This document shows, piece by piece, positions 37,101 to 50,400 of a DNA stretch of 64,000 bases. The stretch lies in the NCBI GenBank assembly GCA_900708905.1, contig CAADRB010000043.1:495311-559310 (forward strand), in the 5' to 3' direction. Below the pieces are notes generated by a model that did not search any database, was not told the DNA's origin, and saw nothing but the letters and a program-made list of their open reading frames with translations. Both the position numbers and the translations under genes were made by a program. How positions within the stretch are numbered: the stretch's first letter is position 1; every line of letters starts with the position of its first letter. The DNA comes from Hymenolepis diminuta (Eukaryota; Platyhelminthes; Cestoda; Cyclophyllidea; Hymenolepididae).

Positions 37101-40100
37101 TCTACCTAAGTATCATCGACACTTTTCTCAATGACCTTGGGAAGATTTAGGTCAAACCTCTTCACAAAGACCTTCAGCTTCTGAACTCTGTAATCCCTTT
37201 TGTATTGAGATCAAAATTCATCAAATTGGTGGAATAATACTAAAATGGCTGGGAATTCATTCTCCTATTCAGTGACTAAAAGACTCAAAATTTATGTTGT
37301 ATTCATTCATGGAGTTCTGTCTCTTATACCTAACTGGTGTCATATTCACTTGAAATTCAACCACTTAAGATAACTTATCATGATTCAAAAATCCTTAATG
37401 TCCATACACTGACGACTGCTGGCCATGACATTTTCACATGGAATTAACGATCCATATTGACCTAAAGTCTCTTGAGCGTTCCTTTTTCAGCCTATTTTGA
37501 AAATCTGATATTTCGACTATTGCAAAGATATCCTTCTTTTTCTAACTGAAATCCTTAAAGCTAACATTTCAGCGATCCTTTTGGATTAATCTTCAAATTT
37601 TGACACTAAAAGGTGTTCTATATTAAGAGACTAAATATTATTTTCACCCCAATGATTCAATTCGAAATTTGAAGAAAATGCTGATTAGAAGGTGATTTGA
37701 TAATACCTCTTACAATACAAATTTTGTTGTGAATTTTAAAAATTCAAATCGGTTATTTGATACTTAAAATCTATTAGTGTTTTGTATCACCATTTTTCCA
37801 CTCTCGCTAAACTTTAAAACCATACAAGGAGCCTAAATAACGTAAGCTAGTATTATCCTGCTATCTTGGACGTTAGAAGAGAAAACTTCATTCTTATAAT
37901 AGCTAACAACTCTATAGCCCTAAATATAAAAGTGACACTACCTTGAAAGTAGTTTATTAGAGTACATGCTCCCTTCGGCAAATAGACGAATTTGCTCTGA
38001 ATAAGATTATGAAAATCCAAATGAATGCAAATTTCTGCACTTTGAAACTCATTATCTACTACAATTTTCATCAGCTTCATTTGAAGGCTATGTTTTCAAA
38101 ACATTCGGCTTTTAAAGACTAACAGTCCTTGATGGCTACTGAAGCTTTATAGAAATTTCTGCAGATATTGTATTAAAAGATATATTTCTGTCCAAATCAT
38201 TTCCTAACTGTGAACTTTTGTTCAAAATGACCAAACAAATGGTCCAAATATTCCATGGACAAAGACCTGTCTGTTCCAATCAATTACTGATTTTAGATCC
38301 GCAGATCACTTAACTGAAGAACTAATATTAAAATTCCCAGTAAATATTGGTTATATCAGTTCAGACTGCCCTTTCCTCAGTTAATGAACCGTTTGCAATT
38401 TCTGACGCTGGGAAGATTTCTCGCTTTTAAATTGTCATACCTCTGAAGTACCATTTTTAAAATTTCTGGCATTCTTGAAATTTCCACACAACTTCACAAT
38501 GCATAAAACATCACTCAAAAAGCCCTAGCCAGACCCATTTAAAGTGTAACCTACCCATTTATTAAATGGTATGCCGCATTTTCATTACCCCACAGGGGAG
38601 AGGGTTGAAAATTCCAACCCACACTGTCAGGTAGAATACTTAGAAGCAAGAAGAGAACAGAAGAGACTTCCAGGAATATCACTTAACATCACCGTTGTTG
38701 CCGTTGCTATTACTAACTAAGTGAAGTGAAATCAGACGTACACGTGTGAAAAGTTGTGGTGCAGCTCAGCAGAGTCCGTGTGTCTCGAAATAGGTTAAAG
38801 TAGAACTGGGGGCCCGGTAGGGGTAGTTAATACAGCACCCCTTTTAGGCGGCATAAGCTTTTGTTGGGTACTCCGAGTGTAGAAAAATTCCTCCCTCCCT
38901 GACTTTGATGTATGCCGACATTATAAGTTACTCCTGCTATTCCACTGTTCCCTTTCTAATGATCATAGTCGGAAAGATGATTGATTTTGTCCGAGACCAG
39001 AGGTAGATCGGAGTACAACCTTGCGAAATGACAAGACGTGGTCTAATCTAATTATATATCCAATCATATGGTCTAAAATCTCCACCTTGATACCAGATAA
39101 TAACCTTCTGTTGTGCCTTTGTATGATGAGGATTTGTATCCTAAGTACTTCACTTTACAAATTCCTAAGTAGAATAAAACCTTTAATATGAAGCTCAAGA
39201 ACTTGCTTATACCAAAGGGAAGGTAGATCCGTATGTACGGATTATAAATTTTTAGCAGCTTTATAATTTTTTTGAAAAAAGGTGAAAGACCATTTTCTCG
39301 TTTATGTACCGGTAGGTTTTAGTATTAAAGGTGAAGGCGACAATTATACTGGTTATCTTCCTTCATGAACAAATTTTCACATTTGTTTGTATCTCTTATT
39401 TGTGCATTTCAAAATCCGGTTTTAATTTGTTCGAAGGCAGAAGAAAGTGACACACCCTTAATGGCCCAAGTTTAAAAATATCGGCGGCGGTTCACTCCCA
39501 TCCTCATAGCTGTCGAGCAGTTAGTTGGTATAAACAATGTTCTGCTGTACTATTATCAAAAATAAATAAAAAACTATACCACTTTATCTTCATCAAAAAT
39601 GGTAAAATATTGCTTGAATTACTTATTCAAATCATCAGCACCATTCGAAAGTCTAGCCGATTTGTGTTTAAAGCTTTTCTTTAAGCAGCATTTTTAAAAT
39701 ATATATGTATAGTGTCTTATTAATTTAAACTTGTTAAATATCTCAAACCTTTAAGGAAGTCTGATTTAAGTTCTGCAAAGTTAAGCTTCCCACTTTGTTT
39801 GGGAGAAGTTATCGGATTTGACAACAAGTAATAATGACAACGCATACGGAGTCTACCTTTAAATGGACTTATAATTAGATAAGATTTTTTTATTAATTTG
39901 ATCTGACTGACTTAGTATACCTCATTTTAAGTCAGAATTCACTTGATAATCTTAAGTTCGGTTAGTAAGATCAGGACGTTTTAGCTTTGTTTCGAATAAA
40001 AAAAATGACCGATGATATATTAAAAAGGAAGAGATTCGATTTTACTCCAATTCCGGGGATCTGGAAAAAGAAATTGAGTGAAGTAAAAATGGTTGTATTA

Positions 40101-40980
40101 TGAGCTATGGACTCTATACATTCGCGAAGGAATTCGCAAAACAGCTAAGAAATTTCATTTCTTACCATTTAAATAGGGAAAAATTTTCAGAACTATTTTC
40201 ATTTCACAACCTTGATTTCTCTATCCCATTTAGGAAAATGTTCTTGACACCTGGCTTGGACAGAGAGAAGATATCTTAAAAAAATTTACTTTCCACAATT
40301 CCCCTTGCTGATCAGAATTACATTGTGCGGTTGATTGTCTCTGCTCTAACAATTTGATTAGGAATTATTTTATTGGGAGCTCATCAGACTAACAAAGGAT
40401 GCAAAGGAGCCAACTCAATTGGTAGACCGTGATTCGACTCGCGTATCATTATTTATATTATGACTTACAGGATTACAAAAAATTTAATAATTCTTAATTG
40501 CAGGAAGCAGCTGAAATCGACTAATATAAAACCCAATAAAGATGCCGAGAGCAACGTTAAGATAGCAAAGAGTCTCACCTTATCTGATTTTTGGACCCGG
40601 GTTGTGTATTCAAAAATTCAGATCTTATGAGTCACCCCTGGAGCAAATGCTCGACCATGATATTCAGTGCCTATTGACTAGTTTTTCAACCAAAAAGAGG
40701 TAGGCCTTGTCACTTTAATTCATTTTATCAGGGCGAAAATGTAATTATGATTATTACTTATTTCCCTTGGCGAAATTAATATCTTATTTTCTGTTTACTT
40801 CACATTATCATTGAAAATGGCGCTTATCCCTTAAATTGCTTATATTAACTAATAATAAATTTTCGCTACAACAAGGAGAATTTTCGTTTTCCTTCTTCTT
40901 AGCTAGAATAAAAGCCTGTTCGATTGTGAACCATTTAGTTTTTCAGTGATTGCTAAGACATGACTCTCGAGACTTGAAGA
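34113..40980. other. Intergenic, no gene recognised
   Basis: Long AT-rich stretch. Around 36.0-36.5 kb the composition turns richer in C and T with two overlapping short open frames (one per strand), and 38.6-38.9 kb is also less AT-rich. Neither shows a known family or a convincing splice-site pair. They could be regulatory DNA or old transposon remains. Confidence 0.45.
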
Positions 40981-41029
40981 GCTCAAAATTTGTATATTTA
41001 TAGAAACGCCGATGAATATTGATGAATTT

Positions 41030-41910
41030 GAATTCATTCAAAAGGAAAATGAATTTTTCCTGCAGAAATAGCAGGCAAGTCTTATGATGCTACAAGAACG
41101 GCTTTTTAAATTTATAAACATGAAAACATTGCATATTACCTTATTTAAACCATCCACGAATTCTGTGATACACCAAGTTAATAAATTTTACAATAATTCA
41201 GAGGCAGGTCAAACTTTTGCGAGTTGATTTTTCAACTGTGAGGATATTTTCCGAAATGATCTTACTGATATCTCGAATGATGAAAAAGTTGTGCCGTTGT
41301 TACGGAGGATAGGACTTATTGAAAATGGAAGGCTCAAATGCATCATTCATCCACAAGCAGTTTCGGATCTGAAATCTAATGAACTAGTCTCATTTCTTCG
41401 ATTTGTTTGGTGGAAAGTCTTCTGAATTACGAAAATATTTCAACTATTTTGTCTCATTAAAGAGATTAATAAATGCTGGATGACCGATGCATGCCATCTT
41501 ATTATCATTTCTGGATTCTGTTATTTTGCTGCCATTACGAAGAATCATTTCAAATGTCTGCTATTTTTGAGAGGTCTTCTAGAAATTTGCCAGTCTGATA
41601 TCTGTTGTCAAATGCTCAGAAAGATCAAGGAAAGTGGTAACATCACATTAGAAGATCTTGCTAATAAACGCAAAAAACTGGACATCAATTGTGATAGTCA
41701 TATGTATTGGCAGAATTCTGGTGAGCACAATTATGTCAACCGAGTATCAAGAGCAACTGTGTCCCAGAACGTTTCCATTCCCAGAACCAATAGCTAGCTC
41801 GAAGAAGGATATGAAGCAGGATGAAGATTCCCCGGGAAATCTCCGCGAACATGTTTCTAAAACGAGCGGAGAGAAAGAAAGAAAGGGAAGCAGCATCCTG
41901 AACTAGTTAA
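41030..41910 (+). pseudogene. Decayed Gypsy-type (CsRn1-like) gag fragment
   Basis: Across two frames the plus strand spells the order of blocks typical of flatworm Gypsy gag proteins. Frame 1, about 41237-41430, gives CEDIFRNDL, NDEKVVPLLRRIGLIENG, IIHPQAVSDLKSNELVSFL and then a stop. Frame 2, about 41540-41690, gives NHFKCLLFLRGLLE, CQMLRKIKESGNITLEDLAN and then drifts. A possible N-terminal helix (LMMLQERLFKF) lies near 41.08 kb. At least one stop and one frameshift break it, and no zinc knuckle, protease, RT or LTR was recognised beside it. Boundaries are approximate. The assignment rests on remembered family patterns, not on a search. Confidence 0.6.
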
Positions 41911-44900
41911 TGCAATATTCAATGAATTGAAACCTGAATAGAAAGTGAATATTGCTAAGAAGACAGGGGATGAAGATCTTCCTGTGAAATCAATAGTGAA
42001 TGCATTGTTTCTTTTCAGGCAGACGAGGCAAAAACCTTGAATTAAGACAGGGGAAAAAGACATGTCATACAGAAACGCTGGAATCTCTTCTCTATTGTCC
42101 ATCCAAAATTTGACAGAAAATCTCGCTGGGATTACCAAAGGAAGAAGAGGCAGACCGAAGCCGCATCACTTATCCCAATACGCTCTTGAAAATGTAACCT
42201 TTCCAAGAAGAAATACAGAAGCACCAGAAGGACCTTAAAGGAATGCGATGAAGAGGTTATTATAAAGAGGAGGTATCAAATTGAAAATATGATTATGGAT
42301 AATTATTTAAATATTTTTCCTCGACAAAATTAATGCTTTTTTATGTTTTCTTCTTATAACTTTTACTACTATTACGTTTATCTCTTAAGCTGTTTATACG
42401 AACTATTATAAATTAATTTATAGTTCGTGAGATCATATAACATTTGGATGCTAAGGCATGATTTTCAGCAGCTTATAATCTTAAGATATCAGAGATGAGA
42501 TAACTAAAAGTTTTCTTAACCCATCTTTCACAAGTACACCAAGTTTTATTGCCTTTCTTACCCCTCTCTCCTTTTTCATTTCTTGCGGTTGTTCAGAATA
42601 ACCATGGTCTCAATTAAACGATTAGAAACTAGTCACCATAGACTGATCCTTAAAACTGTAAGGGTATTTATCTTAGAACAGCAGTGTCAATTTCTTTCTC
42701 TTACATATTCATGCAGACAATTTACCTACCAAAAACTTGCAAAGGCTTTTGTAGGACTTATCCTCACATTATTTTCTATATTTTCTGTTTGTTTCGCCGT
42801 TTTCGGATACGCTTAATAAAATTATCTCTTTCTTTCTGTCACAATTTAATATACCAGCCATATGTCAACAACAGAAATTTTTGCACTGTTTACGATTAAT
42901 CAGGTGTATCGGATGTTTATTCACGTCGATAAGACCATCGGTCACGTGAAATAGCCTGAAAAATGGTTTGACCAACTATACGAATGAATTAAGGTCAAGG
43001 AAGACCAAGACACAGTCATTAAATTATGAACTTGCAGCGGTAAAAACATCTTAGCTAGCGCTAACTAGTTGCTCCCGGAAAGTGTAAGAGACAAATAAAT
43101 TAAAATGACATGACCAACTATGTTTAGTCAATTGGTCAATAAGCTTGCGGACATGATCTCACAAGGAAGCATAAGAACAAAATCCAGGAATTAGAACTTT
43201 TGGACATGACGCAGTAAACTACCCGTACAGCAAATAAGTGGTTCCAGAATGCAGACAAAGACTCTTTTGATGCTCTGACATCAATCTCTATTTCACTCTT
43301 TTATGGTGCAATATGCATGCAGTGTTCTGAGCCTGGTATATCTTCAACCTGATCATTTCAACAAGATGTGAAAGATAGAAAAAATGCTTTGCGATTTTGA
43401 CTGTCTGACGAAAGTAATGGTAAAAATGGATTATGGATCATAGTTTCTGAGCTACTATGAAAGTCTTCGTAGTTCCCTTGCCCTAAAGCTTTTATAAAGC
43501 ATCAAATACAAATTGGAACCGCCAGCAGAACAGCAATGCTCTCTCACTCTCGGTAAGATCACTGTTCCTTAGGCGAGTCTATCAGCAAGGCCTTTCAGTG
43601 CTCAATTTTTGGTTGTTTTTAGTTCATAAAAAAACAAGGCTGGTTGAAAGGCTGTGTACCAGAATGTTATCCTCAATATTGATATCGGATTCAAAGAACG
43701 AACCTCCTCAGAAAATCTTTTCGAAAAGAATCAACATATATACTTCAAATTCGGAAGATAAGAAGTAATTATTCCTAATTTTATGGATTGAATCTCCTAA
43801 TTTTTTCTATGCTACAGCCACGTACCCGCTTATCTGAATAGCATTCTATCTTTAAGTATAAACGAAGCCCGACAAAGACAGTACATAACGTATGTGCTTT
43901 TAAATGATACTATCTTTACAGAAACAACTACAAATCCGTTAAATAATTACAGAATGAATAACCCTTTTGAAAAAAATAATGTAGTTCAAATTTTCATCAC
44001 CAGTTACCGGCAAAAATTAAGCCGAAATACATCTCAATATTATCAAGCTCCTGTTTTAATAAATTCCTTACAAATCAAAATTAATGCATTAGTTGACTCT
44101 ATCCTCTACATTTTTGAACTACATATATTAAATGCTGAAGTATATGATTAATTTTTTATTTGTATAAAAAGGAGAGTTGAGGGTGGATCTTAATCTAGAA
44201 TGTGACCAGCGCACTCAACACAAAATAAAACGAGTCTTACGACTGGTACATAATGCTGAACTAGATACTGACTATTACTTGACACAAAAAGATGGCATTT
44301 GTTACTATCCGGGTAAGAAGTAATCTCACTATGGAGCCACTTCTGAGAGCACGTTTAAAGTTGAATGTATCATTAATATGGTTTCTATGACGAGGCTGGA
44401 GTCAAGCGCCTGGATGAGAGCGCACTAGAATCAGTTGGCATAATTAGAAGACGGTTTGAAGTTCATCATGAACAACGCTTCAGTGATGTGAAAATTAACT
44501 TAAGGTAATGTAATATGACAAAGTGAGCCTAGTGAAAATGCGCTTAATTTGATTTGAATTAATGTGGTTCAAAGTAAGGATATCTGTATACAGAAATTCA
44601 GACTTGAAATTCATTAAGTCAGTTTCAAAATGACAAGAAAAGTCGTATTTTCACTGGAGAAACCTTAATCCGACGGTAAGAAATTATTGACTAAATTGTG
44701 CACTGAATTTCACCTGTACTAAGTTATTTCACCTATATTTCCAAAGACGTCATAATAGAATCTTTCGATCCGACAAAATAGATGGTCTAATTATTATTAG
44801 AACCATCCTTGAGTTAATTCTACCATGTTAACGTACTTTAGCTATTGTTAATTAGCTGCTTTTGACAAATAGAAAAAAATATGTATAAAGATGACATGCT

Positions 44901-45059
44901 CAACCACTCCATTCAATTATCTGGTCAGAAAGCTCTAGACGTCTTGAATATGAACTTCTAGTGACCTTAGTTCTGCCTTCGATTAACATTCATTTTAATT
45001 TGCATGTTGAGTTCTACTCCGTTCTGCCTACGATTCATTCATCTTTGATCGCCGCTAAC
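41911..45059. other. Intergenic, possible transposon debris
   Basis: Short open frames occur at about 42.58-42.90 and 43.89-44.15 kb, with no recognisable domain. The position downstream of the gag relic makes decayed pol sequence plausible, but I could not identify protease, reverse transcriptase or integrase motifs. Confidence 0.35.
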
Positions 45060-45285
45060 TCAAAGACGGTTCACCAACTGGTAGACTACCTGTGTGGTAG
45101 ACTTCTTTGTCCAGTCGATGGGTGCATGTGAAAAGATGGTGTCATCCACATATCTCTTATGCAGAGTAAGGTGATGAAAAGTAAATAAGGAGCTAAACTC
45201 ACAATGGCAGTTAACCTTATAATTCCAAGGATCAGATGAAGAGGATTCTCCTAATTCCCTAACCTACAATTCTATCACCTAATCC
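45060..45285 (-). pseudogene. Coding-like relic with a YVDD motif
   Basis: The minus strand has about 75 codons without a stop, including CHCEFSSLFTFHHLTLHKRY followed by VDDTIFSHA and later IDWTKKSTTQVVYQLVNRL, ending at TGA (45060-45062). KRYVDDT (45139-45159) is the form the catalytic box takes in many reverse transcriptases. The flanking residues do not give a full RT fold, and no start codon or splice context supports a living gene. It may be a retroelement remnant or chance. Confidence 0.3.
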
Positions 45286-46365
45286 ACGATTCCCTTTCAA
45301 ACTGGGCATACACTCCCTCATGAATGTTCACTTCCTGCATGTTTGAATATCTCTCCATGATGATGGGTTGTAAAACTTTCAGCCCTGCAATGGATAATAA
45401 GTAAATAAATTCCGGAGTCAAATCTTTAAATCTGAAATCGGGAACATTAGATCATGAGCAACTATTTCTTGAGCATCAGGTAATGAAGAGGACAAACTGG
45501 AGAATCCAGTATTCAAATTAAGAAAGACTCTTTCGATGTCCGCACTTCATTCTATAGTTATTTTCATCTATTGCCTCTTCTCCACGCTCCTCCACCCTCT
45601 TCCGCTCTTTGTAGGACATCATTATTCTAACGATTAAAATAAAATGTTTTGCCTTGTCAATAGTAATAATAATATTCACCAAATAATTTTGAATGCTGGT
45701 AGATTACAAATTGTTAAAAGAAAGGAAGATTAACTATTCACCTTTTTCCTCCATTCATTATCAAAATTAAGGCTTAAATAACAAATAATTTCCAAATTGG
45801 GCTCCATTTCCTGAGCGGTTTTTTTACTTTGAGAGGAAAATTATGAATCTCTGTCAATATAGACACTTCCGGCTGAGTGCAAATCTAATTTAAATAGCTT
45901 TTTTGACAAGAATTGGTTGCTACGTCCACGAATTTTTATACCTACGTTTTTAAATTAGGATCAAAACGAAATATCCCGTAATGTGGTATAAATAGAGCCA
46001 AATGATTTTAAAATCCTTAAAATTTCTTACCATAAAACGATATTTCAGTTATATTATGAACGACTACATTATTAGGCGATGAAGATTAAAATGCTATCAT
46101 TGGACGTAAAATTACAACTTTTGAAAATGCGAAATTCTAAAGCTGTGCGTCAAAGGAAGTGGATAAGACATCTATAAAGAAAATAAGCAAAATATTCGTT
46201 TAACGAGAGAGAAGAGGAAATTGGGGCGTTGAAGCCCTCTAGGAAATTTCTGAAAATTAATCACAAAAATTATTAGTTTGAAGTGTTTCTCACAATTACT
46301 TTCTGAGCCACATGTCAATTTAAATCGTTTTTGTACGAAATTATTTTTTACGTTCAAATGGCTGT

Positions 46366-46690
46366 GTTAAATGAGCACAATTGCTACATCTCACCGCAAA
46401 GCGCAGTCGTTGGCTATCGATTATCGGTTTTACTCGCCTCTGCCTCGTGATGACTAAGCTGATTTGCATGTGTATTATCTGTCACACGCTAGTTATAAGA
46501 CATGTGGTGTAGACACTTGTTTGCCAGACTCTCTCTTCCCATTCTTTGTTTTCGCTGCTCTCTCCGCTGATCAGCGTTTCTCCCTTTCACTCCCTCAAGT
46601 TTCAGTTACCGTTGTACAGTATAATTTTTAGTTTCTTCGCAATTCTTGACGTTCTGATCTAAGTCGCTTGTTAGCAGCTGTGTAAACTGG
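46366..46690 (+). repeat. LTR-like dispersed repeat, copy A
   Basis: AAGACATGTGGTGTAGAC (46497-46514), followed by a C/T-rich stretch with CTCTCTC and CGTTTCTCCC, is partly matched at 57698-57790. The TGTTAAATG start, a TATAA just before the shared block and a CAGTATAATT motif after it would fit a solo LTR or a small terminal-repeat element. It also contains an octamer ATTTGCAT (46462-46469). Boundaries are not defined. It could instead be homeobox-gene upstream sequence. Confidence 0.3.
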
Positions 46691-47331
46691 GTTTTATCCA
46701 TGTAAATCATCGGTGTTAAAGATCCTTCGCAAACCGTGTGAGACGGGAAGGCATTCATAGACTGGTTGCCGCAAATCCATAGTTAGATTGCAGCTGACTG
46801 ACTCAGATATATTGTGGAAGTCTAAAGACAGAATTGTTCTAAAATCACATAATTACCACAGATATTTAATATGGTGTCAATGCCATTGTTAGATGAAGTG
46901 AGCCTGATAAAATTGAAATCAAGAAAACAAAAAAATTGAAATTGCCGGAATTCAGATAATGTAGGATTTCCCTTATAAATAACATAATTTACTCTATTAT
47001 GTTTCCATCTATATCATACTCTATTAGTAGAAAGATGAAATATCAGGAACAGTCCCATTTTGGGATACTTTTCAGGAAAATTGCTTTATACTACTAATGA
47101 GTGTCATGAATTTACAAACTTGCTTCAAATTTTATTTTAAATTTAACTCTTATTAGTTCCCTAAGACCTAATTTCCTAATTAACGTGCTAAACTTTAAAC
47201 ATCTGGTCTTAAAGCATTATCTTGATAATGAATGTGGAGATATATATTCGGTTTGATGATTTTATGGATTTTCCAAAAATTGTTCTTTATATCTGATTTT
47301 CACACATCATAAGCCATATCTGTACACCCAG

Positions 47332-47336
47332 CCAAT
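47332..47336 (+). promoter_or_regulatory. CCAAT box upstream of the homeobox gene
   Basis: CCAAT lies 108 bp before the ATG in a stretch noticeably less AT-rich than its surroundings (47.30-47.56 kb). This fits a proximal promoter or 5' UTR, but no matching TATA box is evident. Confidence 0.35.
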
Positions 47337-47443
47337 CACATTACCGACCGCGTCGCACACCGCATAGAGCCAACCATTTACATCCCAGCACCACGGTCCA
47401 TCACGTTCCCAAAATCTCATCACACTTGCCAACAAATCACAAA

Positions 47444-50400
47444 ATGTCCCACTGCGAGTTTGCCGCCGGTTGGTCGCAAGCAGTTCCAAGCCCTTCTAAC
47501 CGATCTCTACTGCCTTGTGCTGCAATTCCTCAAAACCTATCAAATCCCCAGATCTCAACTTCGTATCGATTTTTCAATTACTACTCACAAAGTGCCCATC
47601 CTGTATCTCCCGTTCCAAATTACGTGACGAATCCTTTCTCACCAGATCCGGCTAACACATCGAGTTGTGAATATCTATCCAACAATTATCAGTTAACGTA
47701 CCCATATTCTTACGGACAGCTTGGTGAGTGTTATATTACTATTGAATATTGATTAAAGTAGAGGCGAATAAAGTCATTTATGGTACGTAGGATTATGTGA
47801 AACTTACTTCTAATATCAAAGTTTATAACGATATTCTTTTCAACGTTAATCTCCAATAAGAGCTTAACATATCTATTCGTTTCATACTTTCTAGCTAATT
47901 TAAAATAGTCGGTAGGCATTGTCTTTTCAATTGCCTCGGTACATACGTGTAAATTTTGATTAATTTATTTCTGTCCCCTTATCTTCCTTAGTCCCGAGGT
48001 ATCCTCTTCATTATTAGAACGTCATCAAAGATCAAGATTGCATATAGAACCGACTTGATTAGCGTACCTGGATTTTAAATTAAACTGTCCAGATTTGACC
48101 TTAATCAGTCGATTTTGGATACCCATTTAATGCCTAAATTAACTAGGTAAATTAACTGAACAAACAATAGGCATTGAAATAAATAATTCTTTTTCTAGAC
48201 CTCAGAATTATCAAATTATCAGCTAATCAAAATCTGTGTTATTGCTATGATTTGAAAATTTTTTTTTCCAAATGGACGCGACAGTGCTTTTGAAAATATC
48301 CATATTATCATGCACAATGTTTTGATGTTATCATTAGGATATATGATCCTTTACTTGGTACATACACTTCAAAATTGCATACATTTGAATAACACCAGAA
48401 AGCTATTCTTCCGAGAAGGATTGATTTCTGTATCCTTTTAATCATTGAGTTAGATCTAACTATTACTATTCCTGTTAATTTAAAATCCCTGAAAATAAAA
48501 TTCATTGTATAATATCGCTTAGCATCAAAGGAAGTTTTTTTGAACCACAAATCTTGGGTTGAGGTATGGCTTCATGAAGCCCTCCGCGGAGAAACACGAA
48601 TTCTGCCTCCCCATTTCATGCCACACTGAACCAATAAGACTAATCATTCCGGTAACTCTGAATTACCGAACATGCACGTTTACGTTGACCATAAGAATTT
48701 AAGGAACTGATCAAACTAAATAAAGAAAAAATAAAGGGAAAGAAATTATTGATTTTCTTTCTTCTTAAGCAGAAATTCAAATCAATTTTATATTCTATTT
48801 CCTTAGTATAGAAAGAAAAGTGCTGTAAAACCTGTAAAGATTTTAAGAGTAGTTTTATTTTAGGAAAATTACTGACCGATATTTGTTCACTTTCAGCCCG
48901 ATGTCTTTGAATGAAATAAAATGTAATGGAAAATACAGTGATATCAAAGTTAAATTTGATATAAGTGAGAACCTGATATCCAGATGAAATTGTGCGCTCC
49001 ATATATAGATTGATGCAATAACATTTTTAAATTTTAATAATTAAATTAATGTGAATTAATTCCTTGGTCAAATGTTTTGAGTTTTATTTGCCTCAGTAAA
49101 TAAAAAGGAAATAGGGTTTATATGGCATAATATCAGTAATACCAGAATACCCTTTAAATGAAAAATATCATATTCTCGAAATATAAAAAAATAGAGTGAA
49201 ACTTAAAACAGATAAAATCGGCTCGTTTAAGCCCGTAGAGATAAAAGTTTTTATTCACTCCTCCTTGTATTCGTTATTTAATTCAGTTACTATTATTATT
49301 AAATTCGTTCTGATTCTTTTACGTAAATTGTTATGAGAAATCGAGGGTATCCTTTAAGCAATTACTGAAATCTATAGCTGAAAATTTAGCTTAGGTTGTG
49401 CATGACCAACAGTATATTTTAAAATTAATCAATACAAACGAAGCAAAATTCGAATTTCTGAACGTATTTTCCTCTCATGACAAGGAAGTGTGTTCCCTTC
49501 AATGAGTTAGAACCATTTTTTAAGCATCTCACCAAAAACACATTTTTTGTCCTATCGAAATAAGAGGTTATCCACAAATAATGAAAATGTGAAAGGGATA
49601 TTGAGTAATTCAGACTATATTGAGGCACCTAAGGTATCCGTCTGGGATGACTCATAGGTCTGCTCATCCTAATTGCTACGGGGTCCCTCTCAAAGGATAC
49701 AAAACAGCACAACCTCTCTCTGCGTACCTTATTTTAGCATTTTTAGGCAGCACGTAGCGTCCACAAACGCTGATTAGAAATTCATAACCAACTTTTCGTT
49801 TCCTACTTTCTCTTCCTACCACATTATCTCTTCAAATCTTGGTTTTCTGATTTCGGGAAAAGGTTATTATATCCTTAAAATGAATCGTCAGAGAATGGTG
49901 CTAAGCCTAGCTTCGTCAAACTTTCAAAGTAGTATTATTATTGGGATAAATGATACTTTATATCCTCTGCAACCTGGACTAACGTTGCATACTTCATTTA
50001 AGGTTCATGTGTCTCATGGCCAAATGGAACAAGATCCTATCTAAATTTTACTAACACTGCAGCCACCACCACAAAGATCTCTAGTCCAGTAGATTATGAT
50101 AGTCCGACTTCATCTGGTTCCACAGTTTCCTGGCCGACCGGAACCAGACCCTACCTCAGCGTCCCAAGCACAAGCTCCACCAAAATCACCAGTCCATTAG
50201 ACTATGGGAGCCCAGCGTCGTCTAGTGGCATTCTCAACGAGGGGCCTGAGACTCAGACCCCTTTTATCTCAAGTGGTCAGGCGGCGATACATCAAAGACG
50301 CCAGACAGGGGACCTAGAGGACCTCAGGGGGACTGGCAAGTCGCATCAGAATCAGATACAACAGCGGACGCAACAGCCCGGCCAGCCGACGAAGAAGCAA

